Source of the DNA: Shimia sp.
Lineage (GTDB): Bacteria > Pseudomonadota > Alphaproteobacteria > Rhodobacterales > Rhodobacteraceae
Direction of reading: 5' to 3'
Length of the DNA stretch: 56,100 nt
Assembly: GCA_024224295.1 (NCBI GenBank)
Contig: JAAENN010000125.1
Coordinates: 1 to 56,100, forward strand
The translations under genes were made by a program, and so were the position numbers. Below the pieces are notes generated by a model, which saw only the letters and a list, made by a program, of their open reading frames with translations, made no database searches and was not told where the DNA came from. Below, in pieces: positions 33,318 to 44,600 of this stretch. Within the stretch, counting starts at the first letter, position 1. Each line of letters begins with the position of its first letter.

Positions 33318-36290
33318 GTGTTTACAAAAACCTTGAAACAGAGACTTGGGGCTGCCGTCGCAGCGGCGTCCCTTTTGGTGACGGCGCAGACTGCCACCGC
33401 TCAGGACACAGCCCAAACCACCGCCCCCCCTGCCCCGCAGACGGTCTATGTGTTTGGCAATAGTCTGGTGCATCATCTGACCGACAGCGATGAAACCACG
33501 GTGCCATATTGGTTGAGCCAAATGGCACTGGCGGCGGGTACGGAGTTGAAACTGGACGGGCAATGGGGCTTTCTGCGCGACTTTGCCAAGAGCGAGACAC
33601 CCAGTTCCGGGTGGCGGTTTAAGAACGTGGCGCGTGGCTGGACGCGGGACTACCGCAACTTTGCTGATGTGGACTGGGACACCATTGTGATCACCCCGGC
33701 CAACTTCATTCAGTATCAGAACGCCGACAAAGCCTTTCATGGCGACAACCCCGACAACGCCTCGCCGCTGTCAGCCACTTTGGACGTGATCGACAATATG
33801 CAGAGTGCCGTGGGCCCGGTGCGGATTGCGATCTATGAAGGCTGGGCCGATATGGGCAGTCAGGTCAAAAAGTTCCCGCCCAGTGCGCGGCAGATGCGCA
33901 AGTATCAGCGGTTCAACAGCGGCGACTACCACGACTGGTTTGAGGACTATGTTGATGCCCTGAGCGACGCCCGGCCGGATGCGGAGATTGACCTGATCCC
34001 GGTGGCGAGCACCTTGGCGGAGCTGATCGACGATGGTGTGCTGGATGGGCTGGATGCCGAGGTGTTTTACACCGACGATGCGCCGCATGGCACGCCGACG
34101 ACCTATTTCCTTGCCGCCGCAATCACTTATGTGAGCCTCTATGAGGCGGAATTGCCTTTGGAGCTTGATATTCCCGACACCATCCATGCGGATGTGCGCA
34201 CCTATTGGGAAGCGGTACGCGATGAAATCCACCGACTGGTTCTAAAACCAATGAAACAAGCGGCGGCCCGGGAGGTGCCGTCCGGTGCGCCCTTTCGCAC
34301 GCCGGATGGTGACGCGCCGCAGTTAGCCGGGCTTGGGCTGGCTGATCCGGCGCTGGCCATGGGGCTAAGCGGGATCAGCGATTGGTCCACGCAGCAGCCG
34401 TTTATCAATGTGATGAAAACCGCGCGTCCCTGGGTGGGGCATTTGCCGGGCCAATGGGGCGGCGTGCGTTTTGAAGAGCTGGATGCGCGCGGCTTACTGG
34501 ACGCGGAAGGCTGGATCTGGGGCGTGCCGGAGGACATCGAGTCGGTGGAGGCGCTGATCCTGACCGACCTGCCGGAGGAGGCCAGCGCTCTGGCCGGGCG
34601 CTACCGAGTGACATGGCAAGGTGCCGGGGAGATTGAACTCACCGGACGGGCGCGGGTGACATCAAAAGCGCCGGGGGCAATCTGGTTTGACTTCACGCCG
34701 GGCGAGGGGCCGGTGGGGATCAAGATCCGCCAGCCGGACCCGGATATGACAGGCGATTATGTACGCGACATTCAGGTGATGGCGCAGTCATATATAACGC
34801 TCGCAGAGGCCGGTGCGGTGTTCAATCCGGCTTGGCTCAACGTGGTCGATGACCTGCGCATGGTGCGCTTTATGGATTGGATGAAGACCAACGGCTCCAC
34901 GCAGTCCAGCTGGGAGGGGCGGCCTCTCACGAGTGACTTCACCTATGGCTGGCGCGGAGTGCCGGTGGAGGTGATGGTGCGGTTGGCCAATGAGATTGGC
35001 GCGGACCCGTGGTTCACCATGCCGCATCTGGCGGATGAGGATTATTTGACCAACTTTGCCAGCTATGTGCGCGATCATTTGGACGCCGAACTCAATACCC
35101 ATGTCGAATACTCCAACGAGATGTGGAACTGGGGCTTTGAACAGGCGCAATGGGCCTTGAAAGAAGGCGAGGCGCGTTGGGGCAAAGGCCAAGACGTGCA
35201 GATGCAGTTTGCCGGGATGCGGGCGGCGGAGATGGCGCGCATTTGGGGCGAAGTCTACGACGAGGCCGCTGAGGGGCGGCTGACACGGGTGATTGCGACA
35301 CACACCGGCTGGCCCGGATTTGAAGAGGGGCTGTTGCAAGCGCCGTTATGGCAGGCGGAGGGCAATCCCGCGCCGGTGAGCTTGTTTGAGGCCTACGGTG
35401 TGACCGGGTATTTTGGCGTGACGTTGGGGTTGGAAGATGAGGGTGCGCAAGTGTTGCGCGGCTGGCTGGCGGATGCGCGCAAAAAGGCGGAAACTGCGGG
35501 CGCGGCAGAAGGGCTGCAACGGGCGGCGCTGACGGCATATGTGGACGTGCACGCGCATGATGGCGTTGCGGCGCAGGCGGCAGAGTGGCTGCGCAAGGGT
35601 GAGTTGACTGAACTCACCGGGAAGCTGTTGCCATATCACCGCGATGTGGCCCGCAAGAATGGTCTGAAGCTGGTGATGTATGAGGGCGGCAACCACGCAG
35701 TGGGCGTGGGGATCGAAGCGAATGACGAGGCGCTGACCGCGTTCTTTATGGAATTCAGCACAAGCGCCGAGATGGGCGAAATGTATGAAGAGCTGCTAGC
35801 CGCGTGGCGCAGTTTGGGGGGGCAGAGCTTCAATGCCTTTACCGATGTGGGCAAGCCCAGCAAATGGGGCAGCTGGGGGCATCTTCGGTATTTGGGGGAC
35901 AAAACACCCCGGCATGATGTGCTGATGGATTATAACCTCACAGGGCCACATTGGAGTTCGAACCGCGCGGAAAATGTCTTCTTACACGGCGGGATTTACC
36001 TTGGCGGCGACACATCCGATCGACTTGAAGGCACGGGCAAACGGGATGTGCTTTTGGGCATGGGCGGCAATGATGTACTGGTGGCGCGGGGACCGGGGGA
36101 TCTGCTGCATGGCGGGCCGGGCACGGATCGAGCGATTTTGCCCGGACCACAGAGCGATTACGAGTTCAGCCGCGAGGGCGCGCAGGTGCGGGCCATTGCG
36201 ACGGGACGGAACTATCTGTTGACCGAGATGGAGGCCGTGGCCTTTGAAGAGGCGCCCGCACTGGTACTGCCGCTGAGCGGGCTTTTGTGA
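33318..36290 (+). CDS. Secreted SGNH-like / glycosidase-like / RTX calcium-binding multidomain protein
   Basis: A 990-residue exported protein. After a signal peptide (LGAAVAAASLLVTAQTATAQ) comes an SGNH-hydrolase-like domain with GNSLVHH (Ser52) and DAPH (Asp254, His257), as in DxxH of that superfamily. A middle beta region (about 370-480) follows. Next is a TIM-barrel-like part with the clan GH-A type acid/base HVEYSNEMWNWGF (Glu601) and a later MYEGGNH (Glu789). The C-terminus (about 896-940) has RTX-like nonapeptides (LLGMGGNDVLVARGPGDLLHGG in part), suggesting type I secretion and calcium binding. The GTG at 33318 has GAGGAGG upstream. Adjacent surface glycan genes suggest it binds, trims or deacylates the polymer; this is inference. 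Confidence 0.75.
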   Translation: MFTKTLKQRLGAAVAAASLLVTAQTATAQDTAQTTAPPAPQTVYVFGNSLVHHLTDSDETTVPYWLSQMALAAGTELKLDGQWGFLRDFAKSETPSSGWRFKNVARGWTRDYRNFADVDWDTIVITPANFIQYQNADKAFHGDNPDNASPLSATLDVIDNMQSAVGPVRIAIYEGWADMGSQVKKFPPSARQMRKYQRFNSGDYHDWFEDYVDALSDARPDAEIDLIPVASTLAELIDDGVLDGLDAEVFYTDDAPHGTPTTYFLAAAITYVSLYEAELPLELDIPDTIHADVRTYWEAVRDEIHRLVLKPMKQAAAREVPSGAPFRTPDGDAPQLAGLGLADPALAMGLSGISDWSTQQPFINVMKTARPWVGHLPGQWGGVRFEELDARGLLDAEGWIWGVPEDIESVEALILTDLPEEASALAGRYRVTWQGAGEIELTGRARVTSKAPGAIWFDFTPGEGPVGIKIRQPDPDMTGDYVRDIQVMAQSYITLAEAGAVFNPAWLNVVDDLRMVRFMDWMKTNGSTQSSWEGRPLTSDFTYGWRGVPVEVMVRLANEIGADPWFTMPHLADEDYLTNFASYVRDHLDAELNTHVEYSNEMWNWGFEQAQWALKEGEARWGKGQDVQMQFAGMRAAEMARIWGEVYDEAAEGRLTRVIATHTGWPGFEEGLLQAPLWQAEGNPAPVSLFEAYGVTGYFGVTLGLEDEGAQVLRGWLADARKKAETAGAAEGLQRAALTAYVDVHAHDGVAAQAAEWLRKGELTELTGKLLPYHRDVARKNGLKLVMYEGGNHAVGVGIEANDEALTAFFMEFSTSAEMGEMYEELLAAWRSLGGQSFNAFTDVGKPSKWGSWGHLRYLGDKTPRHDVLMDYNLTGPHWSSNRAENVFLHGGIYLGGDTSDRLEGTGKRDVLLGMGGNDVLVARGPGDLLHGGPGTDRAILPGPQSDYEFSREGAQVRAIATGRNYLLTEMEAVAFEEAPALVLPLSGLL

Positions 36291-36384
36291 CACAGGGTTG
36301 ATGTGAAAGGGGAAATCCCCCTGCCCCGACTTGCACCGATCTGATAGGTTGCGCCAAACGTGACGTCAGAGGCGAGCCATTTCC

Positions 36385-37209
36385 GTGCTGAGCATTCTCA
36401 TTCCGGCCAACAATGAGGCCGCCCATATCGGCCCCTGTTTAGAGGCGGTTTTGGCCTCTGACGGGCCGGAAGTGGCGCAGATTGTGGTGGCGGCAAATGG
36501 CTGTAAAGATGACACGGTGCAGATTGCCGAAAGCTTCGGCACAGCAACTGAGCGCAAAGGCTGGAGCCTCACGGTTCTTGACCTGCCCGCTGTGGGCAAA
36601 ATGGGCGCGTTGAACGCTACTGACGCGGCCGCCAACTTTGGCAACCGCGCCTATCTGGATGCCGATGTTCTGGTGGACCCTGCGTTGATAGGACAGATTG
36701 CCGAGGCGCTGAACACAGACGCCCCAAGATATGCCAGCGGTAAATTGCGGCTCTCACGCGCAAAGACTTGGGCCACGCGGGCCTATGCCCGCACCTACAG
36801 CAAGGTGCCCTTCATCACCCACGGTGTGCCGGGGGCCGGATTGTTTGCGGTGAACGCCACCGGTCGCGCGCGTTGGAAAGAGTTCCCCGGCATCATTTCG
36901 GACGACACCTTTGTGCGGTTAAACTTCGCGCCAGTGGAGCGCATAGGCACCGCAGCGGGTTACGATTGGCCACTGGTTGAGGGATTCGCCGCGCTGGTCA
37001 AAGTGCGGCGGCGCCAAAACGCCGGAGTGAACGAAATTAAGGCACGGTTTCCAGAGCTACTCATAAACGACGACAAATTCACGCTCAGCTTAGGCAGAAA
37101 ACTAACCATGATGATGCGCGATCCTTTGGGCTTTTCGGTCTACGCGGCGGTCTCGATGGTGGTGAAACTTTCGCCGCAGAAATCCAGCTCTTGGGAGCGC
37201 GGCAGATGA
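36385..37209 (+). CDS. Family 2 glycosyltransferase
   Basis: A 274-residue GT2 enzyme with a GT-A fold: LSILIPANNEAAHIGPCLEA at the N-terminus, the donor segment AVGKMGALN, and the DXD-like motif YLDADVLVD. A later EFPGIISDDTFVRL provides the usual acidic ED-like motif for the catalytic base. It lacks multiple membrane spans, so it adds a sugar at the cytoplasmic face of the inner membrane. The start is a GTG at 36385; the stop overlaps the flippase start by 4 bp. Donor sugar unknown. Confidence 0.88.
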   Translation: MLSILIPANNEAAHIGPCLEAVLASDGPEVAQIVVAANGCKDDTVQIAESFGTATERKGWSLTVLDLPAVGKMGALNATDAAANFGNRAYLDADVLVDPALIGQIAEALNTDAPRYASGKLRLSRAKTWATRAYARTYSKVPFITHGVPGAGLFAVNATGRARWKEFPGIISDDTFVRLNFAPVERIGTAAGYDWPLVEGFAALVKVRRRQNAGVNEIKARFPELLINDDKFTLSLGRKLTMMMRDPLGFSVYAAVSMVVKLSPQKSSSWERGR

Positions 37210-38573
37210 GCCGCCTCAGGAACCTGACCCAGGGCAATTCGCTGGCCGCCCGCGCCATTCGCAGTGGCGGCTGGACGATCTTGGGTTATGGCGGGTCACA
37301 AGCGCTGCGGCTGGCCTCCAACCTGATCCTCACACGCCTGCTCTTTCCAGAGGCGTTTGGCCTCATGAGTCTTGTGTGGGTTTTCTTGCAAGGGCTGTCC
37401 AACTTGTCGGACATGGGCGTGACCCAGTCGATCCTGCAAAGCAAACGCGGCGAGCATCGCGCCTTCCTCGACACCGCCTGGACCATACAGGTGCTACGCG
37501 GGGTGTTCCTGCTGATTCTGACATGGGCTTTGGCCGTGCCAGCGGCGGCGTTTTATGACGCGCCAGAGCTGGCCGAAATTCTGCCAGTGGTCGGCCTGAC
37601 CCTGCTGATCATGGGGCTGTTCCCCACCAAAAAGGACAGCGCCAACCGCCAGCTTGCGTTGGGGCGGATCACTTTGATTGATCTATCTGCACAGGTGATT
37701 GGATTGGTGGTCGGCGTGGCGATTGCCTGGGCCACGGGATCGGTTTGGACCTTGGTGGCCAACGCGGTGACCACAACGGTCATGCAGTTGATTTTTTACT
37801 ATATTTTCCTACCGGGCGCGATCAACAAACCGCGCTGGGACAAGCCTGCCGCCGGGGAATTGATTCACTTTGGCAAGTGGATTTTCCTGTCCACAGCCGC
37901 CGGCTTCCTGCTGTCACAAGGTGACAAAATTGTGCTGGGCAAACACCTCAGCCTCGGCGCGCTTGGGGTCTATAACATCGGCTACTTCCTGGCGTCCTTC
38001 CCGCTGCTTCTGGGCGGGATGCTGATGCGGCGGATCATGATCCCGATTTACCGCGAAAAGCCCCCTAGCGAGAGCGCTGACAACCGCGCCAAATTACACA
38101 AGATGCGCATGCTTTTGAGCGGAGGTTTGATGGGGCTTCTGACGCTGTTTGCCCTGATCGGCGTCTGGCTGGTCGCCGCGCTTTATGACCCCCGTTACGC
38201 GCTGGCAGGCGGCGTGGTGGTGCTTCTGGCGGTGATGCAAATTCCGCAAGTGATTGCCCTGACCTACGATCAGGCGGCTTTGGCCGCCGGGGACAGTCGC
38301 GGGTTTTTCATGCTTGCGGCCATACGGGCCACGTTGATGATGGGCGGGTTGATACTTGGGGCCAGCCAATACGGCCTCACCGGTGCCTTGTTGGGCCAAG
38401 GCCTGGCGATGGTTCTGGCCTATCCTGCGGTGGTCTGGCTGGCGCGGGCGCATGATGCCTGGGACGCGCGGCATGACGCGGTGTTCTGTACCCTTGGCAT
38501 CGGTATTGGTGGCCTCGCCTTTTGGCTACATCAGAGCGCGATTGTTAAGCTTTCTGCCCTCAATTTGCCCTGA
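37206..38573 (+). CDS. Wzx-type polysaccharide flippase
   Basis: A 455-residue membrane protein of the MOP superfamily (polysaccharide transport group) with about 12-14 hydrophobic helices. N-terminal pattern RSGGWTILGYGGSQALRLAS and ILTRLLFPEAFGLM is typical of Wzx proteins (WzxC/AmsL type). It should flip an undecaprenyl-diphosphate-linked glycan across the inner membrane. The ATG at 37206 is in the stop of the GT2 gene (ATGA). The PKS gene follows after a 99-bp gap. Confidence 0.9.
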   Translation: MSRLRNLTQGNSLAARAIRSGGWTILGYGGSQALRLASNLILTRLLFPEAFGLMSLVWVFLQGLSNLSDMGVTQSILQSKRGEHRAFLDTAWTIQVLRGVFLLILTWALAVPAAAFYDAPELAEILPVVGLTLLIMGLFPTKKDSANRQLALGRITLIDLSAQVIGLVVGVAIAWATGSVWTLVANAVTTTVMQLIFYYIFLPGAINKPRWDKPAAGELIHFGKWIFLSTAAGFLLSQGDKIVLGKHLSLGALGVYNIGYFLASFPLLLGGMLMRRIMIPIYREKPPSESADNRAKLHKMRMLLSGGLMGLLTLFALIGVWLVAALYDPRYALAGGVVVLLAVMQIPQVIALTYDQAALAAGDSRGFFMLAAIRATLMMGGLILGASQYGLTGALLGQGLAMVLAYPAVVWLARAHDAWDARHDAVFCTLGIGIGGLAFWLHQSAIVKLSALNLP

Positions 38574-38607
38574 TTTCACCTTCCTACTGGACCGATGGCG
38601 TTTTATC

Positions 38608-38655
38608 CTTAGGTCAACGGAAAGAGTCCCCACAACAGAAATGGGACCGACTAAG
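38608..38655 (+). other. Possible leader hairpin upstream of the PKS gene
   Basis: Outer arms CCTTAG/CTAAGG (38608-38613 and 38650-38655) enclose inner arms GTCCC/GGGAC. A single GANTC site (GAGTC, 38624-38628) lies within. The element ends 17 bp before the PKS start; a role in RNA folding or regulation is speculative. Confidence 0.3.
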
Positions 38656-38672
38656 GCGTAATGGAATAGCAG

Positions 38673-41600
38673 GTGGACGTGGTGACCAGCCCAACCGACC
38701 AACCGGTCGCAGAAACGGATATTGCCATTGTAGGTATGGCCGCTCACCTGCCCGGCGCGGGAGGGATTGATCAGTATTGGCACAACTTACGCAACGGCAT
38801 CCGCTCCATCCGCAAGCTGAGCGAAGACGAGCTTCTGGCCAATGGCGAAAGCCGGGCGAAGTTGGCACATCGCAACTACGTGCCCGCCGCGGCCACGGTT
38901 GACGGCTTTGCCGATTTTGACGCCGAGTTTTTTGGCCTGTCTCCAAAAGAAGCCGCGATCATGGATCCGCAGCACCGCCAGTTTCTGGAGGTGAGCTGGG
39001 AAGCCTTGGAAAATGCGGGCCACATGCCGGAGCATTTTGGCGGGCCGATTGGCGTGTTTGGTGGCTGCGGCATGGGCAGCTATTTCTATTTCAACATCTG
39101 CTCCAACCGTGATCTGGTGGACAGTACTGGCATTTTCCTGTTGCGTCATACGGGCAACGATAAGGACTTTTTGACCACACGCTTGAGCCACATTTTGGAT
39201 TTGAACGGGCCAAGCCTTGGGGTGCAGACGGCGTGTTCCACCTCGCTGGTGGCGGTGCATTATGCGGCGCAGTCGATCCTGAATGGCGAATGTGACATGG
39301 CGCTGGCCGGGGGCGTGACCCTCGAGCTGCCGCACGGGCGCGGCTATGTGTTTGAGGATGGTGAGATCCTGTCGCCAGATGGCGAATGCCATGCGTTTGA
39401 CCACCGCGCGCAGGGAACTGTGTTTGGCTCCGGTGCAGGTGTGGTTGTGCTGCGGCGGTTGGAGGATGCGATTGCTGAAGGCGATCACATCTGGGCCGTC
39501 ATCAAAGGGTCAGCGGTCAACAATGATGGCAGCGACAAAGCTGGGTATTTGGCACCTTCGGTGGGTGGACAGGCGGCGGCCATCGCGGACGCTATGGCAA
39601 TTGCTGATGTGCCTGCGGACTCGGTGGATTACATCGAGTGCCACGGCACCGGCACCTATCTGGGCGACCCGATTGAAGTCGCAGCGCTGACGGAAGCGTT
39701 TCGCGAGACCACGGAAGAGACCGGGTTTTGTCGCATCGGCTCGGTGAAAACCAACATTGGGCATTTGGATACAGCGGCGGGTGCCGCAAGCCTGATCAAG
39801 ACGTCTTTGGCGCTGCACCACAAAGAGATGCCGCCAAGCCTTGGGTTTGAAAAACCCAATCCCGCGATTGATTTTGAGAGCAGCCCGTTTGCGGTGAACG
39901 CGTCCTTGCGTGACTGGGAGAGCCACAAAGGCCCGCGTCGTGCGGGCGTTAACAGCCTTGGCGTGGGCGGCACCAATGCGCATGTGGTGGTTGAAGAGGC
40001 GCCTGCGCGGGCGGAGAGCCCAGAGAGCGACTGGCCGTTTCAACTGATCGCGGTGTCTGGCCGCTCAACCAAAGCGCTGGACGCCAATGCGGCCAATCTG
40101 GCCGCGCACCTGCGGGCCAACCCGGAGCAACCTCTGGCCGATGTGGCGCATACGTTGCTGAACGGGCGGCGGGCGTTTGAGAAACGGCGTGTGGTTGTGG
40201 CCGAAAGCCATGAACAGGCGGCAGCGTATCTGGAAAGCGGCAATCTGCGGCGGGTGTTCACGCATACGGCGGACGGCGACGCGCCGGAGGTGGTCTTCAT
40301 GTTCCCCGGTGGTGGGGCGCAATATGTGGGCATGGGGTGTGACCTCTTTGAAACCGAGCCGGTGTTCGAAGAATGGATGGAGCGCGGCTTCGCGCATCTG
40401 GCGGGCAACGGCGGCGAAGAATTGCGCGCGCTTTGGCTTGCCGAAGGGGATGCGGTTGCCGAGGCCGAAGAGCGACTGAAACAACCAAGCCTGCAATTGC
40501 CGCTGATCATGATGGTGGAATACGCGCTGGCGCAGCTCTGGATGAGTTGGGGCGTGACACCGGCCGCGCTGGTCGGCCATTCCATGGGCGAAAACACCGC
40601 GGCCTGTCTCGCCGGCGTGATGTCCTTTGAAGACTGTCTGGGGCTGGTGCAGTTGCGTGGGCAGCTGTTTGACACGGTGCCGGCGGGCGGGATGTTGTCC
40701 ATTCCGCTGCCGTTGGCGGAAGTAGAGCCCCACCTGAGTGACGAGATTGATATCGCGTCAGTGAATGCGCCCGCGCTGACCGTTGTGTCCGGGCCGGATG
40801 CGGCGCTGGATGATTTGTCGACCAAGCTGGCGGCGCAGGAGATTGAAACGCAGCGTGTGCCCATCAACATCGCGGCGCATTCACGTATGTTGGAGCCGAT
40901 CCTTGGCCGGTTTGGCGACTATCTGCGTACAATTCAGCTTCACGCACCGCGTGTGCCGATCATTTCGAACCGCACAGGCGCCACGTTGCTGGACAGCGAA
41001 GCCACCGATCCCGACTACTGGGTGGGCCACCTGCGCAACACCGTGTTCTTTGCCGACGACATCACCACCCTCGCGCAGGAAAGCGCGCGGGTGTATCTTG
41101 AAGTGGGTCCCGGCAAGGCGCTGTCGTCGCTGGTGAAAATGCACGGTCAGGTGAAAGCCGACAAGGTGCTGTCTTCGCTGCGCCATCCCGAAGATGACAT
41201 TAGCGATGATGCTTATTTCCTCACCGTATTGGGCCAATTGTGGGCCTGCGGTGTGGCTGTGGACTTTGACCAATATTGGGGAGATCTGTCGCGTCAAAAG
41301 GTGGTGCTGCCATCTTATGCTTTCCAACGCAGCCGCTACTTCATCGAACCGGGCCAGGGTCAGATTGAAGCGCAAGACGAGTTGCTGATGCGGCTCGAAG
41401 ACACTGCCGATTGGAGTTATGCGCCGGCGTGGACACCTCGCCTAGCCGAATGTGAGATCGACATAGACAGCGAGTTAAGCGACGCAGAAAAGCACAGCTG
41501 GCTGATCTTCACCGACCAAGGCGGAACCGGCGCCGCGCTGGCCAAACGGTTGCGCGATGCGGGGCAGGATGTGGTCACCGTGACCACCGGCGACGCCTTT

Positions 41601-44600
41601 TCCGAGACCGGACCAGACAGCTACGCGCTGGCGCCGGAGCGGGGGCGCGATGGCTATGACGCGTTGATCCACAACCTGATGAGCAAGGGCCGCGTGCCTG
41701 ATCGTGTTGTGCATATGTGGCTACTGACCGAAGATGAAAGCCACCGTCCGGGATCAAGTTTTTTCCATCGCAATCAGGAACACGGGCTGATGAGCCTGTT
41801 TTTCCTCGCCCAGGCGGTGAGCGACGAAAACCTGCCGACACCATTGCACATTACTGCTGTGAGTTCCGGCGCAGTGCAGGTGCGCAAAGAGGTGCTCCCC
41901 TATCCGGAAAAATCCACCGTGTTGGGCGCGGTACAAGTGATCGGGCGTGAGTTGCCCGGCACAACTTGCGCGCTGTTGGATGTGGAAGCGCCAACTACGA
42001 AAACGCGCGGCGGGTTGGTCACCAAACTGCTCGAAGACATTCTGGCCACCCCACGCGGACAGATTGCAGCTTGGCGCGGTGAAAAACGCTTTGAGCGCAG
42101 CTATCGCAAGGTGGCAATGGACGGCGCGGAGATACAGGTTTTCAAAGACGGCAGCACCTATCTGATCACCGGTGGCTTTGGCGGTATTGGGCTGACATTG
42201 GCGGAGCGCATGATCAAAGAGGCCAGCGCCAACGTTGTGCTTTTGGCCCGAGACGGATTGCCTGCACGGGAGAGCTGGGCCGACTACCTGCGCGGCCATG
42301 CACCACATGATCGCGTGGCGCAGCGCATTCGCGCGGTGGAGCGGCTGGAAAGCCTAGGTGGCAAAGTGCTGCCACTGGCGGCAGACGTGTGCAACGTTGA
42401 CGAGATGGCGGAGGCTGTAGAGACGGCCCGCGAGGCTTTTGGCGACATCAACGGTGTGATCCACGCGGCGGGCGTGATCGACGACGGTCCGCTACTGGCC
42501 AAAACCTCGGCGAGCATCGACGATGTGCTGGCCCCAAAGCTGCACGGCACACAAGTGCTGGAGAAATTGTTCCCGGATGGCAGCCTCGATTGGCTGGTGC
42601 TGTTTGCGTCCTCCTCAACCGCCACTGCACCTGCGGGGCAAATCGATTATGTCGCCGCCAACGCCTATTTGAACGCCTATGCGCAGTCGCGTCTGACCGA
42701 CAAAACCCGCGTTCGCGCTATCAACTGGGGTCTTTGGGCCGAGGTTGGCATGGCCGCCGAAGCGGTTGCGGCACGACAAGGTCACCTAGTCGACGCACCG
42801 ACCGAGGCAATCGACAATCCCTTACTGCAAGGCGCGGGATTTGATGCGCAGGGCAACCGAATTTTCACCGCCGCCCTCTCTGCCAAAGACTGGATTTTGG
42901 ACGAGCATCGCACGCTGGATGGCGATGCGGTGATGCCCGGCACCGGGTATATTGCGCTCGCGTATGAGGCCTTGAAGGAGCAGGGCGAAACCGCCCCGTT
43001 TGCGTTACATGACCTTTTGTTCCTGCGTCCGATGCGCGTGAATGACAGCGGCACGGAGATGCGATTGCGCCTGATCCGCTCGGATGAAGGCTACCGGTTT
43101 GAGGTGCAAACGGCAGTAAGCTTTGATGGCCGTCGCGGCTGGCAAACCCATGCCGAGGCGCGTCTGGCGCCAGTGCGCACCGGTGTCCCAGCCGTGTTGG
43201 ACCTGAACGCGCTCAAGGCAGACTGCCCCGTGCAGCAAAACGGCTTTGGCGCTGCGTTGAGTGCGCCGCAAGAAGCGCACATGCGGTTTGGCCCGCGTTG
43301 GAAAGTACTGCGCGAAACCGCGCTAGGCGCCCAAAAGGGCCTCGCGCGGCTGAGTTTGGACGCGCAATTTGACGGCGATGAGTTGCAGCTGCACCCGGGC
43401 CTTTTGGACATTGCCACTGGCTGGGCCATGGATCTGATCCCCGGCTATGCGCAGGGCCATTTGTGGGTGCCAGTGGGCTATGACCATCTGGTTCGCCATG
43501 GGGCATTGCCAGCTGAGGTGATGAGCCACGTAACTTTGGTAGAGGGCAGCAGCGACGCAGGTTCGGCGCGGTTTGACGTGGTGCTATCTGATGCCAACGG
43601 CGCGGTGAGCATAGAGGTCAAAGGCCTGTCTTTACGGCAGGTGGAAACCGCGGCGGGCTTTGCCAAGGCGCAACCGTTGAGCAAGGCGGAAGTCACCTTT
43701 GACGAGGACGCACAGGCGCAAGCCCCGCTGTCCGCCGCCGAAGAACGGCTGGCGCACAATCTGTCCCAAGGCATTCCACCGGAGATGGGGGCCGATCTGT
43801 TTGAGGCAGCGCTGCGCGGGGACCGGTCGCAAGTGGTGATCTCTTCGCTTGATCTGGCCGCGCTGATTGCGCAGGCCGAGGCGGGCGCGGAAGAAGACAA
43901 CGGGCCAAGCCAGAGCTTTGAACGGCCGGAGCTGGAAACCGATTTTGTGGCACCAGAAACCGATATTCAGCGTACTTTGGCAGGCTTTTGGCAGGATCTG
44001 TTGGGTGTGGAGCAGGTTGGCATCCGCGACAGCTTCTTTGACCTCGGCGGGCACAGCCTGATCGCGGTGCGCCTGTTTGCCATGGTCAAAAAGGCCTGGG
44101 CGATTGAATTCCCGATTTCGGTGCTGTTTGAGGCGCCCACCATTGAAACCTGCGCCGCGATGATTGCGGAGCGGGTGGGTGACACGGCGCTGGGGGGTGA
44201 GGCGACTGGGGACACTCCTGCGGAAGCAGAGGTGCGCCCACAAAGCCGGTTCACCCATCTGGTGCCGATGCATCAGGGCGAAGGCGGGCATCGTACGCCA
44301 TTCTTCCTTGTGGCGGGCATGTTTGGCAACGTGTTGAACCTGCGCCATCTGGCGCATTTGATTGGCGCGGATCGGCCATTCTATGGCCTACAGGCACGCG
44401 GCCTGTTTGGCGATGCCGCGCCGCATGATGATCTGGTGGAGACCGCTACGGATTACATCGCGGAGATGAAACAGGTGCAGCCGGAAGGCCCTTACCTGTT
44501 GGGCGGTTTCTCTGGTGGCGGTATCACCGCGTATGAGATTGCGCGGCAGTTGGAAGCGCTAGGCGACGAGGTAGCGCTGGTGGCGATGCTCGACACGCCC

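Noticed and set aside
36001-36140. RTX repeats taken as evidence for a cytolytic toxin
   Set aside because: Only a few imperfect repeats are present, joined to SGNH- and glycosidase-like domains; no toxin domain or acyltransferase gene is nearby.
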